From positions 1 to 64,000 of the forward strand of contig CAZJGS010000002.1 of the NCBI GenBank assembly GCA_964545735.1: a stretch of 64,000 nt of DNA. The letters are read 5' to 3'. Source of the stretch: Pleomorphochaeta sp964545735. Lineage in GTDB: Bacteria > Spirochaetota > Spirochaetia > Sphaerochaetales > Sphaerochaetaceae. The notes beneath the pieces were generated by a model that was not told the origin of the DNA, made no database searches, and worked only from the letters and a program-made list of their open reading frames with translations. The translations under genes and the position numbers were made by a program. Numbering within the stretch: position 1 is the stretch's first letter; each line of letters starts with the position of its first letter. This document shows, in pieces, positions 18,302-25,985 of this stretch.

Positions 18302-18632
18302 GCTTGAGATAATAAAAAAAAAGTCAGAAATTGATAATGCTTTTAAACTCGGTAAAGCTACATCAAGGCGTGGTATTAAGCTAATTTTAGCTCCAAATTA
18401 TTTAAATCATAATAGAATCATTGTAATTCCTGTGAAACATTATGGTAATGCTGTTCAAAGAAATAGAATACGCAGAAGAATAAAAGAAATTTGGAGAAAA
18501 GAGAAAGAGCATTTTATTTCTGGCAATGATTTTGTTTTTTTAGTGTATCCAGGAAAGGTTTTTGATAGCAAAAAACTAGATAAAACTATTCTAGATCTTT
18601 GTGAAGAACAGGGAATTTATTTGAATAAATAA
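18282..18632 (+). CDS. rnpA: Ribonuclease P protein component
   Basis: RnpA is the basic protein subunit of RNase P, which matures tRNA 5' ends. The 116-residue protein contains the diagnostic RNRIRRRIKE stretch near residue 65 and an ISGNDFVFLVYPG segment. ATG at 18282 (with a GTG one codon earlier) lies inside the rpmH coding sequence in another frame, the usual rpmH-rnpA overlap arrangement. It is followed by yidC after 54 bases. The RNase P RNA gene itself is not in the window. Confidence 0.94.
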   Translation: MRKSLSKLEIIKKKSEIDNAFKLGKATSRRGIKLILAPNYLNHNRIIVIPVKHYGNAVQRNRIRRRIKEIWRKEKEHFISGNDFVFLVYPGKVFDSKKLDKTILDLCEEQGIYLNK

Positions 18633-18686
18633 ATTCCTTAGTCCATTTCCTGTATAAAACCTAATATGTTATCTACAGGAGTAGAC

Positions 18687-20552
18687 ATGGATAAACGAAC
18701 TATATTAGCAATGTTTCTAACTATTGTTGTTGTAACTTTAGGTATGTTTATACAAACAACCTTTTTTGCACCAGAAATTGTACCAACTCAAGAAATTGTA
18801 CCAACTCAAGAAATTGCTATTCAACAAGAAAATGTAAATAATTCAGACCAAGATGTTATATCAAGTCAAGCATCTTCACAACAGATAACTTTAGATTCAA
18901 CGACTAATTATGGCTATATTAATGAAGCAGAAGCATGGAATTCAGGTAAACCTGGTTCTTTTGTAGCAGTAAAAGATCAATCGAATGAAAAAGAATTTGC
19001 TTATGAAAATGGTGTATTAAATATTACCTTTGATACCAAAGGTGCATCTATTTCATCAATTAAACTTAACCAACATTTAAATACAGATGGTAAACCAGTA
19101 GAATTATTATTTAAAGGTAATTCAGATAAGAATGCTTTATTAATGTATGCAGGAAAAGATAGAACAAATCCTATTGATGCAAATTTTAATTATTATATTA
19201 ATGGAAATGATATTATATTTACAAAAACTTTTGCCCTAATAGATGAAAATTCAAATATTAGTGATACTTTTAAAATTACAAAGACTTATACTTTTGGAGA
19301 AAATGAATATTTATTTGAAGTAAATATTAATATTGAAAACAGTGTAAATAAAGCAATACCTTTAAATTTTGAAAACAGTTCTTACACTTTAGCTTTTGAA
19401 CCACAAATTGGACCAGCTTTTGAAACTATGAGTAATAATAACTATTCTTATAGAAGATTCTATGCTAAATATGATGGTGATTCAAAAAAGAAAACTGTTA
19501 AAGTAGATGGTACAGAATTAATCCAAGAATATGTTACTTGGACAGCTTTAGCCGGTAAATATTTTGCATTAATTGCAATTCCAGATGCTACAAAATATGA
19601 TATTACCTTAACACAAGACCAAAATTTAGATGGTTTAGCACAATCTAATAGTATTTTTTATACAAGACCAGTTATAAAGAGTTCTTATAATACAGATACC
19701 TTTAGATTCTATTGTGGTCCAGAAATTTCAGAAGCTTTATCTATATACAACAATGCTAGAGATAATTCATTTGGATTATCCGGTTTAAACTTAGAAAAGG
19801 CCGTTGATGCTTCTTCTTGGTTAGGTTGGTTGGAAAATATTTTAAAATGGGCCTTGAGCATGTTAAATAAAGTAATTCCAAACTATGGTATTGATATTAT
19901 TTTGTTAACCATTATTTTAAAAATACTGATCAATCCTTTAACAAAAAAAGGAATGCAAAGCTCTGCTAAAATGAGTGCTATGGGACCTCAAATTGCAGAA
20001 TTAAAGAAAAAGTATGAAGATAATCCAGAAAAACTAAACAAAGAAACGTCTGCTTTGTACAAAAAGGAAAGTATAAACCCAATAGGTGGTTGCTTACCGA
20101 TGTTGATACAATTTCCTATTCTTATAGCTTTCTATGGCTTGTTAAACAAACATTTTGAATTAAGAGGAGCAATGTTTATTCCAGGATGGATAACTGACCT
20201 CTCTCAACCAGAAACTATATATACTTTAAAATTTGTAATTCCATTTATAGGGAATCAAATTCACTTGTTACCAATTTTCTACACTGTTAGTATGATTTTC
20301 TCTATGAAAATTACCCAGTCTGGCCAAGGTGCAGCTGGTGGACAATCCGCTTCAATGATGAAAATGATGACTTATGGTATGCCAGTTATGTTCTTCTTTG
20401 TTTTATATAATGCACCATCTGGGTTATTATTATATTGGTCAGTAATGAATACTATTAGTATTTTGCAGCAATTATGGAATAATAGTAAAGTAAAAGCAAA
20501 TAAGAGTAATAAGATTGCCTTTTCTAAAAACATGAAAAATAAGAAAAAGTAG
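18687..20552 (+). CDS. yidC: Membrane protein insertase YidC
   Basis: YidC inserts and folds inner-membrane proteins, alone or with SecYEG. The start at ATG 18687 (621 residues, MDKRTILAMF) is preferred over 18666 because GGAG lies just upstream. An N-terminal membrane segment (about 5-25) is followed by a large periplasmic domain and then a five-helix C-terminal insertase domain (from about residue 380, with NPIGGCLPMLIQFPI). That is the Gram-negative-type layout. After the first helix an 18-base unit is tandemly duplicated (18774-18809), giving a repeated VPTQEI segment in a linker. The basic tail can bind ribosomes. Confidence 0.96.
   Translation: MDKRTILAMFLTIVVVTLGMFIQTTFFAPEIVPTQEIVPTQEIAIQQENVNNSDQDVISSQASSQQITLDSTTNYGYINEAEAWNSGKPGSFVAVKDQSNEKEFAYENGVLNITFDTKGASISSIKLNQHLNTDGKPVELLFKGNSDKNALLMYAGKDRTNPIDANFNYYINGNDIIFTKTFALIDENSNISDTFKITKTYTFGENEYLFEVNINIENSVNKAIPLNFENSSYTLAFEPQIGPAFETMSNNNYSYRRFYAKYDGDSKKKTVKVDGTELIQEYVTWTALAGKYFALIAIPDATKYDITLTQDQNLDGLAQSNSIFYTRPVIKSSYNTDTFRFYCGPEISEALSIYNNARDNSFGLSGLNLEKAVDASSWLGWLENILKWALSMLNKVIPNYGIDIILLTIILKILINPLTKKGMQSSAKMSAMGPQIAELKKKYEDNPEKLNKETSALYKKESINPIGGCLPMLIQFPILIAFYGLLNKHFELRGAMFIPGWITDLSQPETIYTLKFVIPFIGNQIHLLPIFYTVSMIFSMKITQSGQGAAGGQSASMMKMMTYGMPVMFFFVLYNAPSGLLLYWSVMNTISILQQLWNNSKVKANKSNKIAFSKNMKNKKK
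18774..18809 (+). repeat. 18-bp tandem duplication in yidC
   Basis: The unit GAAATTGTACCAACTCAA occurs twice in direct succession, adding six residues in frame to the periplasmic linker after the first YidC helix. It looks like a recent slippage duplication. Confidence 0.85.
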
Positions 20553-20596
20553 AAATAAATGAGTAGAAAGAACTTCTTTCTGCCACGGAGAAATAT

Positions 20597-21247
20597 ATGA
20601 CTCGAGAATTTGAAGGACGTAGCGAACAAGAAGCTATTTCAAATGCTGTCGAAGAGCTTCAAATAGATAGGGAGGATTTTGATATTGAAATTCTTCCTCC
20701 CAAAAGAGTAGGATTATTCAAAAAAAATGTTAGAATAAAAATTTATTTTAATGATGGAAAAGATAATACCTCTGAGGAAAATGAAGCTCCAATAAATAGT
20801 GATTTTGAAGAAAAAGTAATAACGTTTGTAACAACATTAATAACAAAAATGGGTTATGAAGCAAAAGTAAGTGTCAGTTTTAGAAAAGAAAGAAAACTCG
20901 GTTTAAATATCGAGAGTGAAAATTCATCTATAATTATTGGTAGAAAAGGTAAAAATTTAGATTCAATTCAATTAATAACAAATGTTTTTGTTGGTAGATT
21001 AGATCAAGATCAAAAAGTAATAATTGATAGTGAAAATTATAGATTACGACATGAAGAAAGGATTATAAGAACAGCTTATAAAACTGCTGAACAAGTAAAA
21101 TATAGTGGTAGAAGTAGATTATTAGAACCAATGAACCCCTTTGAAAGAAGACTTGTTCATACTGCTTTAACTGAATTTGATGGAATTGAAACTAAAAGTG
21201 AAGGCGATAGTCTATACAAACAAATTAGAATAATACCAGTAAAATAA
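20597..21247 (+). CDS. khpB: RNA-binding protein KhpB/Jag
   Basis: This 216-residue protein has the Jag layout. A Jag_N domain (residues 1 to about 50, REFEGRSEQEAISNAVEEL) leads into a KH domain with the IIGRKGKNLDSIQ loop near residue 115. An R3H domain with FERRLVHTALTEFDG near 180 closes the protein. KhpB pairs with KhpA as a post-transcriptional RNA chaperone that affects cell shape and division in Gram-positive bacteria. The gene usually follows yidC, as here. A long terminator (21271-21331) closes the rpmH-khpB unit. Confidence 0.93.
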   Translation: MTREFEGRSEQEAISNAVEELQIDREDFDIEILPPKRVGLFKKNVRIKIYFNDGKDNTSEENEAPINSDFEEKVITFVTTLITKMGYEAKVSVSFRKERKLGLNIESENSSIIIGRKGKNLDSIQLITNVFVGRLDQDQKVIIDSENYRLRHEERIIRTAYKTAEQVKYSGRSRLLEPMNPFERRLVHTALTEFDGIETKSEGDSLYKQIRIIPVK

Positions 21248-21270
21248 AATATATTATTTTATTTAATAAA

Positions 21271-21331
21271 ATTAATAGTATTTGACATTTAATCTATACA
21301 AATAGAAATGTCAGTATTATTAATTTTTTTT
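21271..21331 (+). terminator. Terminator of the rpmH-khpB unit
   Basis: A two-part stem (ATTAATA with TATTAAT; TGACATTT with AAATGTCA) flanks a small internal loop and is followed by eight T residues. Confidence 0.8.
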
Positions 21332-21337
21332 GTATTA

Positions 21338-21366
21338 TTGACAGCTTAATTAAAGTATACTAAATT
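21338..21366 (+). promoter_or_regulatory. Probable promoter of the secreted unknown gene
   Basis: TTGACA (21338-21343), 17 bases, then TAAATT (21361-21366). The -35 is consensus and the -10 is weak. A 10-bp perfect hairpin (21392-21421) in the leader ends one base before the AGGAG. Confidence 0.5.
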
Positions 21367-21433
21367 TGTAATGTGTTGTTAGTAGAAAGATATAACTAAT
21401 TAATGAAGTAAAATTAGTTATTAGGAGAAGCAT

Positions 21434-22015
21434 ATGAAGAGAAAAGTAAAAAATATTATATTTTTTAGTCTCTTTTTTATTTTATTTATCAATCCTATCT
21501 TTGCAGTTGTAAATGAATTGAAATATGAAAATGATAGTTTGGTAATTAAAGTATTGGGAGAAGTTAAGATAGAAAGTTATGTTGCTGTTATTTATTATGA
21601 AGAAGAAAGACTTTTAAATGATTTAACAATTTTAAATAACTTCAATGATAGATTTAATATATCTGAGTCTGGAAGAACAAAAGAATTTCGAGTAGTCATA
21701 GAAGGAAACCAAGTAGAACCAAGAACCCTTGAGGTAAAAATACAAGGTCAAAAGTTTGTTGGAGTCCCTGGAACAAGAACCGCTAATGTAGATACACTAT
21801 TATTTGTAAATGCAATAGCTTCAAGCATTCTAAATAATATTACTCCAAATAATAACATTCCATTTATTTCTTCCTTAAATGTACCAAAGGGAATACATAG
21901 TATAAATCAAAATATAATTGAAACTAGATTTGTATTAGCTTGGCAAGGAAATACAGACTTACCGGCAGGATTTTATTCCTCTGATATTGATATTGAGTAC
22001 TCAGTTATAGATTAA
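21434..22015 (+). CDS. Secreted protein of unknown function
   Basis: I do not recognise this 193-residue protein. Residues 1-25 form a clear signal peptide: a basic KRKVK start, a Phe/Ile-rich core, and an Ala near 25. The mature part looks all-beta and ends in an LPAGFYSSDIDIEYSVID pattern. This resembles the last strand of pilin-like or WxL-like beta-sandwich exported proteins (inference, weak). There is no lipobox, so it should be periplasmic or surface-exposed. AGGAG precedes the ATG, and a perfect hairpin abuts it. It is a single-gene unit with its own promoter and a bidirectional terminator. Confidence 0.8.
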   Translation: MKRKVKNIIFFSLFFILFINPIFAVVNELKYENDSLVIKVLGEVKIESYVAVIYYEEERLLNDLTILNNFNDRFNISESGRTKEFRVVIEGNQVEPRTLEVKIQGQKFVGVPGTRTANVDTLLFVNAIASSILNNITPNNNIPFISSLNVPKGIHSINQNIIETRFVLAWQGNTDLPAGFYSSDIDIEYSVID

Positions 22016-22022
22016 AAAATAA

Positions 22023-22058
22023 GCCACTTCTTATAAATTATTTGAAGTGGCTTTCTTA
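22023..22058. terminator. Bidirectional terminator between the secreted protein and metK
   Basis: An 8-bp GC-containing stem (GCCACTTC with GAAGTGGC) has T-rich sequence on both sides: TTTCTTAT on the plus strand and TTATTTTTT on the minus strand. It serves both convergent genes. Confidence 0.85.
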
Positions 22059-22062
22059 TACT

Positions 22063-23217
22063 CTAAATTTCTAATTTAATAATTTTTTCCCAACTAACAT
22101 CTTTTCCACCAAAATGTCCATAATTTACATTATCTTTGTAAATTGGTTTTAATAAATCTAAAGTATTTATAATTCCTTTTGGAGTTAAATCAAAGTTATT
22201 TCTAACAATAACCTCTAATTCTTTATGATTAAATTTACCAGTATTAAAGGTGTTAATATAAATTGAGATAGGGTTCGATATTCCAATAGCATAAGCTAAT
22301 TCAATTTCACACTTTTCACAAAGCTTGTTAGCAACTAAATTTTTAGCAATAAATCTAGCCATATAGGCTGCAGATCTATCAACCTTTGAAGGATCTTTAC
22401 CAGAGAAAGCCCCTCCTCCGTGACGACCCATACCGCCATATGTATCAACAATAATTTTTCTTCCTGTTAATCCTGTATCTCCTGCTGGACCACCAATAAC
22501 AAAACGACCTGTAGGATTAATAAAGAAATTTGTTTTATCATCTAATAAAGAGGTCGAGGCAAAGGTTGGTTTTATTACTTGATTGATCAAGAATGTTTCT
22601 AATTCTTCTCTACTAATATTTTCAGAGTGTTGATGACTCATAACAACAGTAGCAATTCTTAAAGGCTTGTTATTCTTATCATATTCGACTGACACTTGAG
22701 ACTTTGCGTCAGGTCTTAGAAAGTCTACTACTTTGTTTTTTCTAAGCGCAGTGGCCTTTTTTAGAAGCTTATGAGAATAGACAATAGGTAAGGGCATTAA
22801 CTCTTTTGTTTCATTGCAAGCAAACCCAAACATCATACCTTGGTCACCGGCCCCTTGATCTTTAAATAAATTAGTATCTTCAGTAACACCTCTAGAAATA
22901 TCATCACTTTGAGAATGGAGTAAATTGGTTATTTCAACAGTATCATAGCTAAAACCACTATCTTTATCGGTGTATCCAATATCTTTGATTACATCTCTGA
23001 TAATACTATCAATATCTAAATTTGCTTTGGTTGTAATTTCACCCGCAACTATAACTCTATTTATAGTAGCTAGTGTTTCACAAGCAACTCTAGATTTGGG
23101 ATCAACACTTAAGCATGCATCAAGAATTGCATCACTAATTTGGTCACAAACTTTGTCTGGGTGACCTTCACTTACACTTTCTGAAGTGAAAATATGGTTA
23201 TTTTTATTAGAAATCAT
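22063..23217 (-). CDS. metK: S-adenosylmethionine synthetase
   Basis: MetK makes SAM from methionine and ATP. The 384-residue protein has the GHPDK motif near residue 15, GAGDQGMMFG near 110, and the phosphate-binding GGGAFSGKDP near 255. The frame continues upstream to 23265, but the ATG at 23217 is chosen: it gives the family N-terminus and has AAGGAAGG at the right distance. The 5' leader holds a SAM-II-like aptamer (23289-23343) and an apparent masking arrangement for that Shine-Dalgarno. SAM made by this enzyme should therefore repress its own translation. Confidence 0.97.
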   Translation of the reverse strand: MISNKNNHIFTSESVSEGHPDKVCDQISDAILDACLSVDPKSRVACETLATINRVIVAGEITTKANLDIDSIIRDVIKDIGYTDKDSGFSYDTVEITNLLHSQSDDISRGVTEDTNLFKDQGAGDQGMMFGFACNETKELMPLPIVYSHKLLKKATALRKNKVVDFLRPDAKSQVSVEYDKNNKPLRIATVVMSHQHSENISREELETFLINQVIKPTFASTSLLDDKTNFFINPTGRFVIGGPAGDTGLTGRKIIVDTYGGMGRHGGGAFSGKDPSKVDRSAAYMARFIAKNLVANKLCEKCEIELAYAIGISNPISIYINTFNTGKFNHKELEVIVRNNFDLTPKGIINTLDLLKPIYKDNVNYGHFGGKDVSWEKIIKLEI

Positions 23218-23343
23218 AAAAAGACCTTCCTTATTATTTATATTTAACTGGGGAAGGGGACACACGGAAAAAAAGAAAAAATTTCCGTTCCCTCTTTAGC
23301 AGTTTATACGTCCGCAAGCTGGGAGCTATTCAAATCGACATTA
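23218..23343 (-). promoter_or_regulatory. SAM-II-like riboswitch leader of metK
   Basis: Read on the minus strand, 23289-23343 contains in order the SAM-II landmarks GAUUUG, GCUUGC, (A)UAAAC and GCUAAA, then a GGGA that can pair with UCCC in the aptamer loop to close the pseudoknot. A 5-bp P1 (AUGUC with GACGU) frames it. The same GGGA is followed by ACGGAAA, which can instead pair as a longer arm with UUUCCGU plus UCCC (23257-23288). The freed UCCCCUUCCCC (23250-23260) is complementary to the metK Shine-Dalgarno GGAAGG (23225-23230). Ligand-bound RNA should mask the Shine-Dalgarno; free RNA should expose it. The aptamer call is from remembered consensus; the switching model is inference. Confidence 0.72.
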
Positions 23344-23354
23344 TACAAAGGATA

Positions 23355-23384
23355 TTTATAAAAGTATTTTTGGTAAAGGGACAA
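23355..23384 (-). promoter_or_regulatory. metK promoter
   Basis: On the minus strand, TTGTCC (23379-23384), 18 bases, then TATAAA (23355-23360). This would start transcription near 23348, just ahead of the riboswitch P1. A TATAAT at 23340-23345 is closer but would truncate the aptamer. Confidence 0.5.
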
Positions 23385-23429
23385 TCTACCTTTTTTGTGT
23401 AAAAAGGTATGAATTTATTAAAATCTTTA

Positions 23430-23438
23430 TGTTATAAT
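23430..23438 (+). promoter_or_regulatory. Extended -10 promoter of murA
   Basis: TGTTATAAT is an extended -10 element 28 bases before the murA ATG. No clear -35 is seen. Confidence 0.45.
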
Positions 23439-23465
23439 AAGAATAATTTACGAATGGAGATATCA

Positions 23466-24746
23466 ATGAGTTGTTATAAAATTATTGGTGGTAACCCTAC
23501 TTATGGTGAAATTAATATAAGTGGAAACAAAAACGCTGCATTACCCTTATTAGCTGCAACTTTGTTGACGGATGATGAAGTTATCTTAAAAAATATCCCC
23601 AATATTAAAGATGTTGAGGTTATGTGTAATTTATTAAGAAATCTTGGATCTACCATAAAACAAGAAAGTAATAACACCTTGTCTATTAAAAGTGGAAATA
23701 GAAAAGGAATACTAAAAAAAGAAGAAATAGCGTTAGTTAGAGGCTCAATTTTATTAATAGGTCCGTTATTAGCTGTATTAAAAAAAGTTCAAATACCACC
23801 TCCAGGAGGAGATGTTATTGGTCTTAGAAGAATTGATACACATTTTACAGGCTTAGGTTATCTAGGCTGTGATTGTAAAATTAGTGATACAGGTGATTTA
23901 ATAATTGAATGTAAAGAAATACAAAACAATGAAATTTTTTTAGATGAAGCTTCGGTAACTGCAACAGAAAATATATTAATGGCCTGTGCCCTGTCTTCAA
24001 AAGAAAGCTTAATTAAAAATGCAGCATGTGAACCCCATGTTCAAGATTTATGTAAAATGCTAGTTAAAATGGGATGTAAAATTGAAGGAATAGGTTCTAA
24101 TTTATTATCAATAAAAGGTGCTAAAAAATTAAGAGGCTGTGAATATACCATAGGCTGTGATTATATGGAAGTTGGATCCCTCATTGGTTTAGCTGCAGCT
24201 ACAAAAGGTCATTTACTCCTACATAATGTACAACCCGAAATATTAAATAGCTTAAAATTGGGTTATAAAAAAATTGGAATAGAATTTGAAGCTAAAGGAA
24301 AGAGTGATTTATTAGTACCCTCAAATCAGAATAAAATTATGTATAAAAGTTTAAATGGGCTAACTAATAAAATCGATGATGCACCCTGGCCAGGTTTTCC
24401 AGCTGATTTATTATCTATAATAACAGTAGGTGCAACACAAATGAATGGCTCTATTTTATTACATGAAAAAATGTTTGAATCTAGAATGTATTTTGTAGAT
24501 TGGTTAATCAGAATGGGAGCCGACATTATTTTGTGTGATCCTCATAGAGCTGTAGTAAACGGACCCACCAAACTTCAACCAGCAATAGTGACAAGTCCAG
24601 ACGTTAGAGCCGGTATGGCGTTAGTTATTGCAGCTGCATGTTGTGAGGGAGAAAGTGAAATTCAAAACATATATCAAATAGAGAGAGGCTATGAAAATTT
24701 ACCGCTAAAGTTAGGTAGCATAGGAATAGACATAAAAAAAGTATAA
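23466..24746 (+). CDS. murA: UDP-N-acetylglucosamine 1-carboxyvinyltransferase, Asp-type
   Basis: MurA adds the enolpyruvyl group of PEP to UDP-GlcNAc, the first committed step of peptidoglycan synthesis. The ATG at 23466 (426 residues, MSCYKIIGG) has GGAGATATCA upstream and fits the family N-terminus; the frame is open from 23409. In the active-site loop PPGGDVIGLRRIDTH the residue aligned with E. coli Cys115 is Asp116 (codon GAT, 23811-23813). Cys is the target of fosfomycin, and Asp is reported in naturally insensitive MurA of Mycobacterium, Chlamydia and Borrelia. It is divergent from metK and apparently monocistronic. Confidence 0.96.
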   Translation: MSCYKIIGGNPTYGEINISGNKNAALPLLAATLLTDDEVILKNIPNIKDVEVMCNLLRNLGSTIKQESNNTLSIKSGNRKGILKKEEIALVRGSILLIGPLLAVLKKVQIPPPGGDVIGLRRIDTHFTGLGYLGCDCKISDTGDLIIECKEIQNNEIFLDEASVTATENILMACALSSKESLIKNAACEPHVQDLCKMLVKMGCKIEGIGSNLLSIKGAKKLRGCEYTIGCDYMEVGSLIGLAAATKGHLLLHNVQPEILNSLKLGYKKIGIEFEAKGKSDLLVPSNQNKIMYKSLNGLTNKIDDAPWPGFPADLLSIITVGATQMNGSILLHEKMFESRMYFVDWLIRMGADIILCDPHRAVVNGPTKLQPAIVTSPDVRAGMALVIAAACCEGESEIQNIYQIERGYENLPLKLGSIGIDIKKV

Positions 24747-25428
24747 TCAATTGATAATATAAATAAATGTCAAGGTATACAGAAGTTATGCACAAGTTAT
24801 CCACAACTACAACATCTGTTAAGTATATGAATTACTTAACGAATATTATTCTAGCATAGTGTGAAAAAAAGTTTATATAAAATAATAATAAATCCTTATA
24901 AGATAAGAAATTAATTTATTTGACATATGATAAAATGTTAATAAATATTATAGTATTATAGTAGTTCTTATATAACAATATATATTAAAAAAGATAATAG
25001 AATTTTAGACTTATCCACAAAATAGTGATAAATAAAGTTAAAATTGAGAAAAAAATCAAATTGATTATATTTGTTGTTTTTTTAGGGTGTATGTTAATCC
25101 TCAAAGTTAGCTAATTGTAAGCAAAATTATTGTAATCTAATTACATGTCATATAATAAATTAATAATAGTATATATTCCGCTAACAAACATATAAAAAAA
25201 AAGATAACATTAAAAAAAATCCTTTATTCAGAGGCTGATATCTTAGATTTTAATATCAAAAAACTTATACAAATAAACAAAATTAACCTGTTATAACTTT
25301 AATAACCATGTAAAAAAGATTTTAAAAATTGCGAATACTTTGTTTTATTTGACAATAAATGTGTAAAATATATCTTAATTATATGTATGAAAAGAAATTA
25401 AAAAAACGAAAATTTTTCTAATTTAATA
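24747..25428. other. Gene-free AT-rich stretch with DnaA boxes
   Basis: No coding frame is supported in this stretch. It holds TTATGCACA (24786-24794) and the perfect consensus box TTATCCACA at 24797-24805, which begin 11 bases apart as in oriC. A second perfect box lies at 25011-25019. Isolated TTGACA hexamers occur near 24921 and 25350 without convincing -10 partners. The rest is extremely AT-rich. Confidence 0.7.
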
Positions 25429-25491
25429 TTGACATTTTTATTATACAAGACTAACATGGTTTATGAATTAAGTTAGTCTTATCTAACGTAA
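25429..25491 (+). promoter_or_regulatory. feo promoter and overlapping dyad operators
   Basis: TTGACA (25429-25434), 17 bases and TAACAT (25452-25457) form a likely promoter. Two overlapping dyads follow. AAGACTAAC (25447-25455) pairs with GTTAGTCTT (25472-25480) across the -10. TTAAGTTAG (25468-25476) pairs with CTAACGTAA (25483-25491) at 8 of 9 positions just before the Shine-Dalgarno. The second resembles DtxR/MntR-type metal-regulator boxes in shape, which would suit iron control (inference). Confidence 0.5.
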
Positions 25492-25500
25492 GGAGAATGT

Positions 25501-25713
25501 ATGCCATTATCAATGTTATCACTAGGAGAATCTAAGGAAATTATTTCAATTAGTGCTTCTTCTGATTTAAAGCAACGTTTATTATCAATGGGTTTTGTTC
25601 CTGGTAATTCAGTTACTATTGTAAGTATGAATTCTATGGGGTTAGTTTTAGAAATTAAAGGAACAAGATTAGCATTAAATAAAGGATTAGCACATTTAAT
25701 CCACGTAGCTTAA
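25501..25713 (+). CDS. feoA: FeoA-domain protein (first copy)
   Basis: This 70-residue protein is a single FeoA SH3-like domain with the LKQRLLSMGFVPGNSVTIV pattern. FeoA proteins are cytosolic partners of the ferrous iron transporter FeoB. It opens a tightly spaced operon with a second feoA, feoB and a Cys-rich membrane peptide. AAGGAG precedes the start. It is more divergent from the FeoA norm than the second copy (no GDP near the end of the domain), so the two copies may have different partners or sit as a heteropair on FeoB (inference). Confidence 0.92.
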   Translation: MPLSMLSLGESKEIISISASSDLKQRLLSMGFVPGNSVTIVSMNSMGLVLEIKGTRLALNKGLAHLIHVA

Positions 25714-25753
25714 TATAAATTTTTTTATAGTATTTTAGTGAGGAGTTTTTTTT

Positions 25754-25972
25754 ATGACTTTATGTGATTTAAAGCCAGGACAAAAAGGGAAAGTTGTCTC
25801 TTTTGGTACTGAAGGAGTACTACGCCATAGATTACTAGATATGGGAATTACTACAGGAATTGAGATCCAACTTGTAAAGGTCGCCCCACTGGGTGATCCT
25901 TTAGAAATTAGATTGAGAGGATATAATCTTAGCTTAAGAAAAACAGAAGCTAGTGTTATTGAGATAAAGTAA
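25754..25972 (+). CDS. feoA: FeoA-domain protein (second copy)
   Basis: This 72-residue protein is the closer match to canonical FeoA, with LRHRLLDMGITTGIEIQLVKVAPLGDPLEIRLRGYNLSLR, paraphrased as the RLLDMG and PLGDPLEIR motifs. It assists Fe2+ uptake by FeoB. It lies 40 bases after the first copy and 13 bases before feoB, with AGGAG upstream. Tandem feoA genes ahead of feoB occur in several anaerobic lineages. Confidence 0.94.
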   Translation: MTLCDLKPGQKGKVVSFGTEGVLRHRLLDMGITTGIEIQLVKVAPLGDPLEIRLRGYNLSLRKTEASVIEIK

Positions 25973-25985
25973 AAAGGATTTTATA

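Noticed and set aside
18425..18445. GTGAAACA half-site in rnpA as a second parS
   Set aside because: Only 12 of 16 positions match, with the left half absent. A TGTTTCAC half-site in metK near 23075 is equally poor. Both are expected by chance.
23340..23345. TATAAT as the metK -10 element
   Set aside because: A start from this hexamer would cut off the 5' strand of the riboswitch P1. The upstream TTGTCC-N18-TATAAA pair is compatible with a full aptamer.
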